Positions 15,949-17,530 of a DNA stretch of 17,530 nucleotides are shown one piece after another; position 1 is the stretch's first letter; each line of letters begins with the position of its first letter. A program made the translations under genes and the position numbers. The notes under the pieces are model-generated. The model did not search any database, was not told where the DNA came from, and worked only from the letters and a program-made list of their open reading frames with translations. This DNA comes from CAZKFG01 sp964551985. Lineage in GTDB: Bacteria > Bacillota > Negativicutes > Acidaminococcales > JAISLQ01. Location: assembly GCA_964551985.1 (NCBI GenBank), contig CAZKFG010000046.1, positions 1 to 17,530 of the forward strand, written 5' to 3'.

Positions 15949-16896
15949 ATGCCAATTAAAATACCAGATTCCTTACCCGCCACCAAAACATTAGAACAAG
16001 AAAATATTTTCGTCATAAAAGATACACGTGCTGCAAGCCAAGATATAAGACAATTAAAAATACTTTTATTAAATCTAATGCCAAATAAAATAGTTACTGA
16101 AACACAGCTTTTAAGACTACTTAGCAACACACCACTGCAAATAGAATTAGACTTTTTGTACACACAAAGCTACACACCTACAAATACAAGTCAAGAACAT
16201 TTAATTAAATTTTATGACACCTTTGAGCAAATAAAACATAATAAATACGATGGCATGATAATAACCGGAGCACCTGTCGAAACAATGGACTTTGAAGACG
16301 TAGACTATTGGCCAGAACTTTGTCAAATTATGCAGTGGAGTAAAAACAATGTATATTCTACCTTACACATTTGTTGGGGCGCTCAAGCAGGTTTATACTA
16401 TCATTACAATATAAAAAAACACCATCTTACAAAAAAACAATTTGGTGTATATGAACATACTTGTAATACAAAGATTAAAAACAAATTATTTGCCGGCTTT
16501 GATGATACTTTTTACGTTCCACACTCTAGGCATACATATAATAAATTAGAGGATATTTTAAACAATAAAGATTTGCATATACTCGCTGATTCTAGTGCTG
16601 GTGCATATGCAATCTCAAATACAACAGGCAGACAAATCTTTTTGACAGGTCATGCCGAATATGACCCATTTAGTTTAAAGGACGAATATGATAGAGATAT
16701 AAAACTTGGACTTGATATTGATTTACCTGAAAACTATTTTCCGAACAACGACCCTACGCAAAAGCCTAAAGTTCTTTGGCGAAGTACTGCCCATCTGTTA
16801 TTTGCTAACTGGTTAAACTATTTTGTCTATCAAGAAACCCCGTTTGATCTACAAACTCTAAATCAACAAACACTTGGTACAAGCAGTACAAAATAA
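15949..16896 (+). CDS. metA: Homoserine O-acetyltransferase (MetA/HTS family)
   Basis: 315 residues from the ATG at 15949; AAAGGATGTGA lies 5 nt upstream. An in-frame GTG at 15940 would add three residues but is too close to the ribosome binding site. Numbering from this ATG reproduces the family's key positions: Lys47, nucleophile Cys142 (in HICWGAQAG), His235 and Glu237 (in TGHAEYDPFS). Residue 111, in ITGAPVE, is Glu, reported in Bacillus MetA to favour acetyl-CoA over succinyl-CoA. The product would thus be O-acetylhomoserine, the substrate of the adjacent MetY. Cytoplasmic, and the second gene of the SAM-riboswitch operon; it ends in a strong terminator. Confidence 0.95.
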   Translation: MPIKIPDSLPATKTLEQENIFVIKDTRAASQDIRQLKILLLNLMPNKIVTETQLLRLLSNTPLQIELDFLYTQSYTPTNTSQEHLIKFYDTFEQIKHNKYDGMIITGAPVETMDFEDVDYWPELCQIMQWSKNNVYSTLHICWGAQAGLYYHYNIKKHHLTKKQFGVYEHTCNTKIKNKLFAGFDDTFYVPHSRHTYNKLEDILNNKDLHILADSSAGAYAISNTTGRQIFLTGHAEYDPFSLKDEYDRDIKLGLDIDLPENYFPNNDPTQKPKVLWRSTAHLLFANWLNYFVYQETPFDLQTLNQQTLGTSSTK

Positions 16897-16919
16897 AAAA
16901 GCCCCTATGGGGCTTTTTT
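16895..16919. terminator. Bidirectional terminator between metA and gadB
   Basis: AAAAAAGCCCC, loop TAT, GGGGCTTTTTT: an 11-bp stem with T-tracts on both strands. It starts within the metA stop codon and ends one nucleotide before the gadB stop, so it serves both convergent genes. Confidence 0.92.
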
Positions 16920-16920
16920 A

Positions 16921-17530
16921 TTATTTTTTCAAGCGTTTTTGATTGTGTCCGTCACCTGATGGCATTTGTGGACTAGAAGATTTATCAAAATGTTGGTCTA
17001 AATAATCAATGCTTTGTTTTAAGTCGTTTAGTAAAAGTGCTATTTGTTCTTTACTTTGGTCTGCCCTTACAACAATTCTCATTATTGTTACATCTTCTAA
17101 ATTTTTAGGTAACGGATAAGCAGGAATTTGCCAGCCATAATAACGCAAGCGGTCTGATAGGTCGTATTCTGTCCATTTTCTGTTTTCATCTTTTTTAAGT
17201 GACCAGCATACTATAGGAATATTTTGCCCATCATTTAATATGTCAAATATTCTCAAGCAATCTAACCCTTGGGCAAAGAATATACCTACATCACGGGCTT
17301 TTTCGTGAACTGCTTTATATCCTTCATAACCCCAACGTACAAAGTTGTAGTATTGAGCCCATATTTGGCTACCTGGTCTTGAAAAGTTTATTTGGAATGT
17401 TGGTTCAAAAGCTCCTAGATAAGCTACTTTAAACAGTAATTCTTCTGGTAAATATTGAGCATCTCTCCACATTACCCAACCTAGACCTGGGTATACAAGT
17501 CCAAATTTGTGTCCAGACGTACTTATAGAG
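16921..17530 (-). CDS. gadB: Glutamate decarboxylase, C-terminal part (5' end outside window)
   Basis: The minus-strand frame is open from the window edge to the stop at 16921, giving about 202 residues of an expected ~460. It begins in the PLP-lysine motif STSGHKFGLVYPG, where the Lys carries the cofactor, followed by GWVMWRD, INFSRPGSQIWAQYYNFVRWG, GLDCLRIF, and YGWQIPAYPLP. These are signatures of bacterial GadA/GadB. The enzyme converts glutamate to GABA and CO2, consuming a proton, and usually works with a glutamate/GABA antiporter in acid resistance. The tail (LKQSIDYLDQHF then a Ser/Pro/Gly stretch and basic end) resembles the C-terminal region that closes the active site at neutral pH in E. 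coli GadB, but lacks an obvious match to its HxHT end. An ATG at 17472 is internal, not the start. Confidence 0.93.
   Translation of the reverse strand, partial: SISTSGHKFGLVYPGLGWVMWRDAQYLPEELLFKVAYLGAFEPTFQINFSRPGSQIWAQYYNFVRWGYEGYKAVHEKARDVGIFFAQGLDCLRIFDILNDGQNIPIVCWSLKKDENRKWTEYDLSDRLRYYGWQIPAYPLPKNLEDVTIMRIVVRADQSKEQIALLLNDLKQSIDYLDQHFDKSSSPQMPSGDGHNQKRLKK

Noticed and set aside
15747..16163. Minus-strand frame spanning the metY-metA junction
   Set aside because: It runs across two well-supported plus-strand genes, their gap and a ribosome binding site; no motif.
17400..17472. ATG at 17472 as the start of a 183-residue gene
   Set aside because: The frame continues upstream to the window edge and encodes the PLP-lysine motif SGHKFGL of glutamate decarboxylase, so this is an internal Met of a partial gene.

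Overview
The window is AT-rich, densely packed bacterial DNA. A SAM-I riboswitch, clostridial-type single-chain PurL, BioY, a BirA-like operator, strong AGGAGG-type ribosome binding sites and frequent GTG/TTG starts point to an anaerobic member of the Bacillota (Firmicutes). One gene product has a Sec signal peptide, which would also fit a diderm Negativicutes. I cannot name the genus. No IS element, phage gene, tRNA, rRNA or CRISPR array was seen.

Layout. On the minus strand, positions 1-7032 form one probable transcription unit. It runs from a TTGACA-17-TAAAAT promoter through a DUF2156-type acyltransferase-fold protein, an Eis-like GNAT acetyltransferase, the 1257-residue PurL and a GlcD-like FAD-linked oxidase cut by the window edge. 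Upstream of it and in the same direction, 7029-10414 is a tight four-gene operon: bioY (biotin uptake), a thiolase, an AMP-forming acyl ligase and a small hotdog-fold protein. Its promoter overlaps an inverted repeat resembling a BirA operator, and the same DNA also encodes the terminator of the preceding gene. Next come two tandem soluble chemotaxis receptors, both 447 residues and both ending in a zinc-binding CZB domain. Divergent from them is a secreted protein of unknown function. At 14439-16919 a SAM-I riboswitch controls metY-metA, which make homocysteine from homoserine via O-acetylhomoserine. A bidirectional terminator separates metA from a converging glutamate decarboxylase gene that runs off the right edge.

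How the genes work together. The methionine unit is textbook: MetA carries Glu111, the residue linked to acetyl-CoA use, which agrees with an O-acetylhomoserine-type MetY. The most novel-looking part is the biotin-linked operon. The ligase keeps its main motifs. The thiolase keeps its acyl-accepting Cys84 and His338 but has Gly368 where the Claisen-condensation Cys normally sits. The hotdog protein has Lys43 where FabZ has its catalytic His. This looks like a dedicated acyl-CoA route co-controlled with biotin uptake, of unknown product. It recalls the B. subtilis yhfU-yhfT-yhfS genes as I remember them, with an added hotdog protein.
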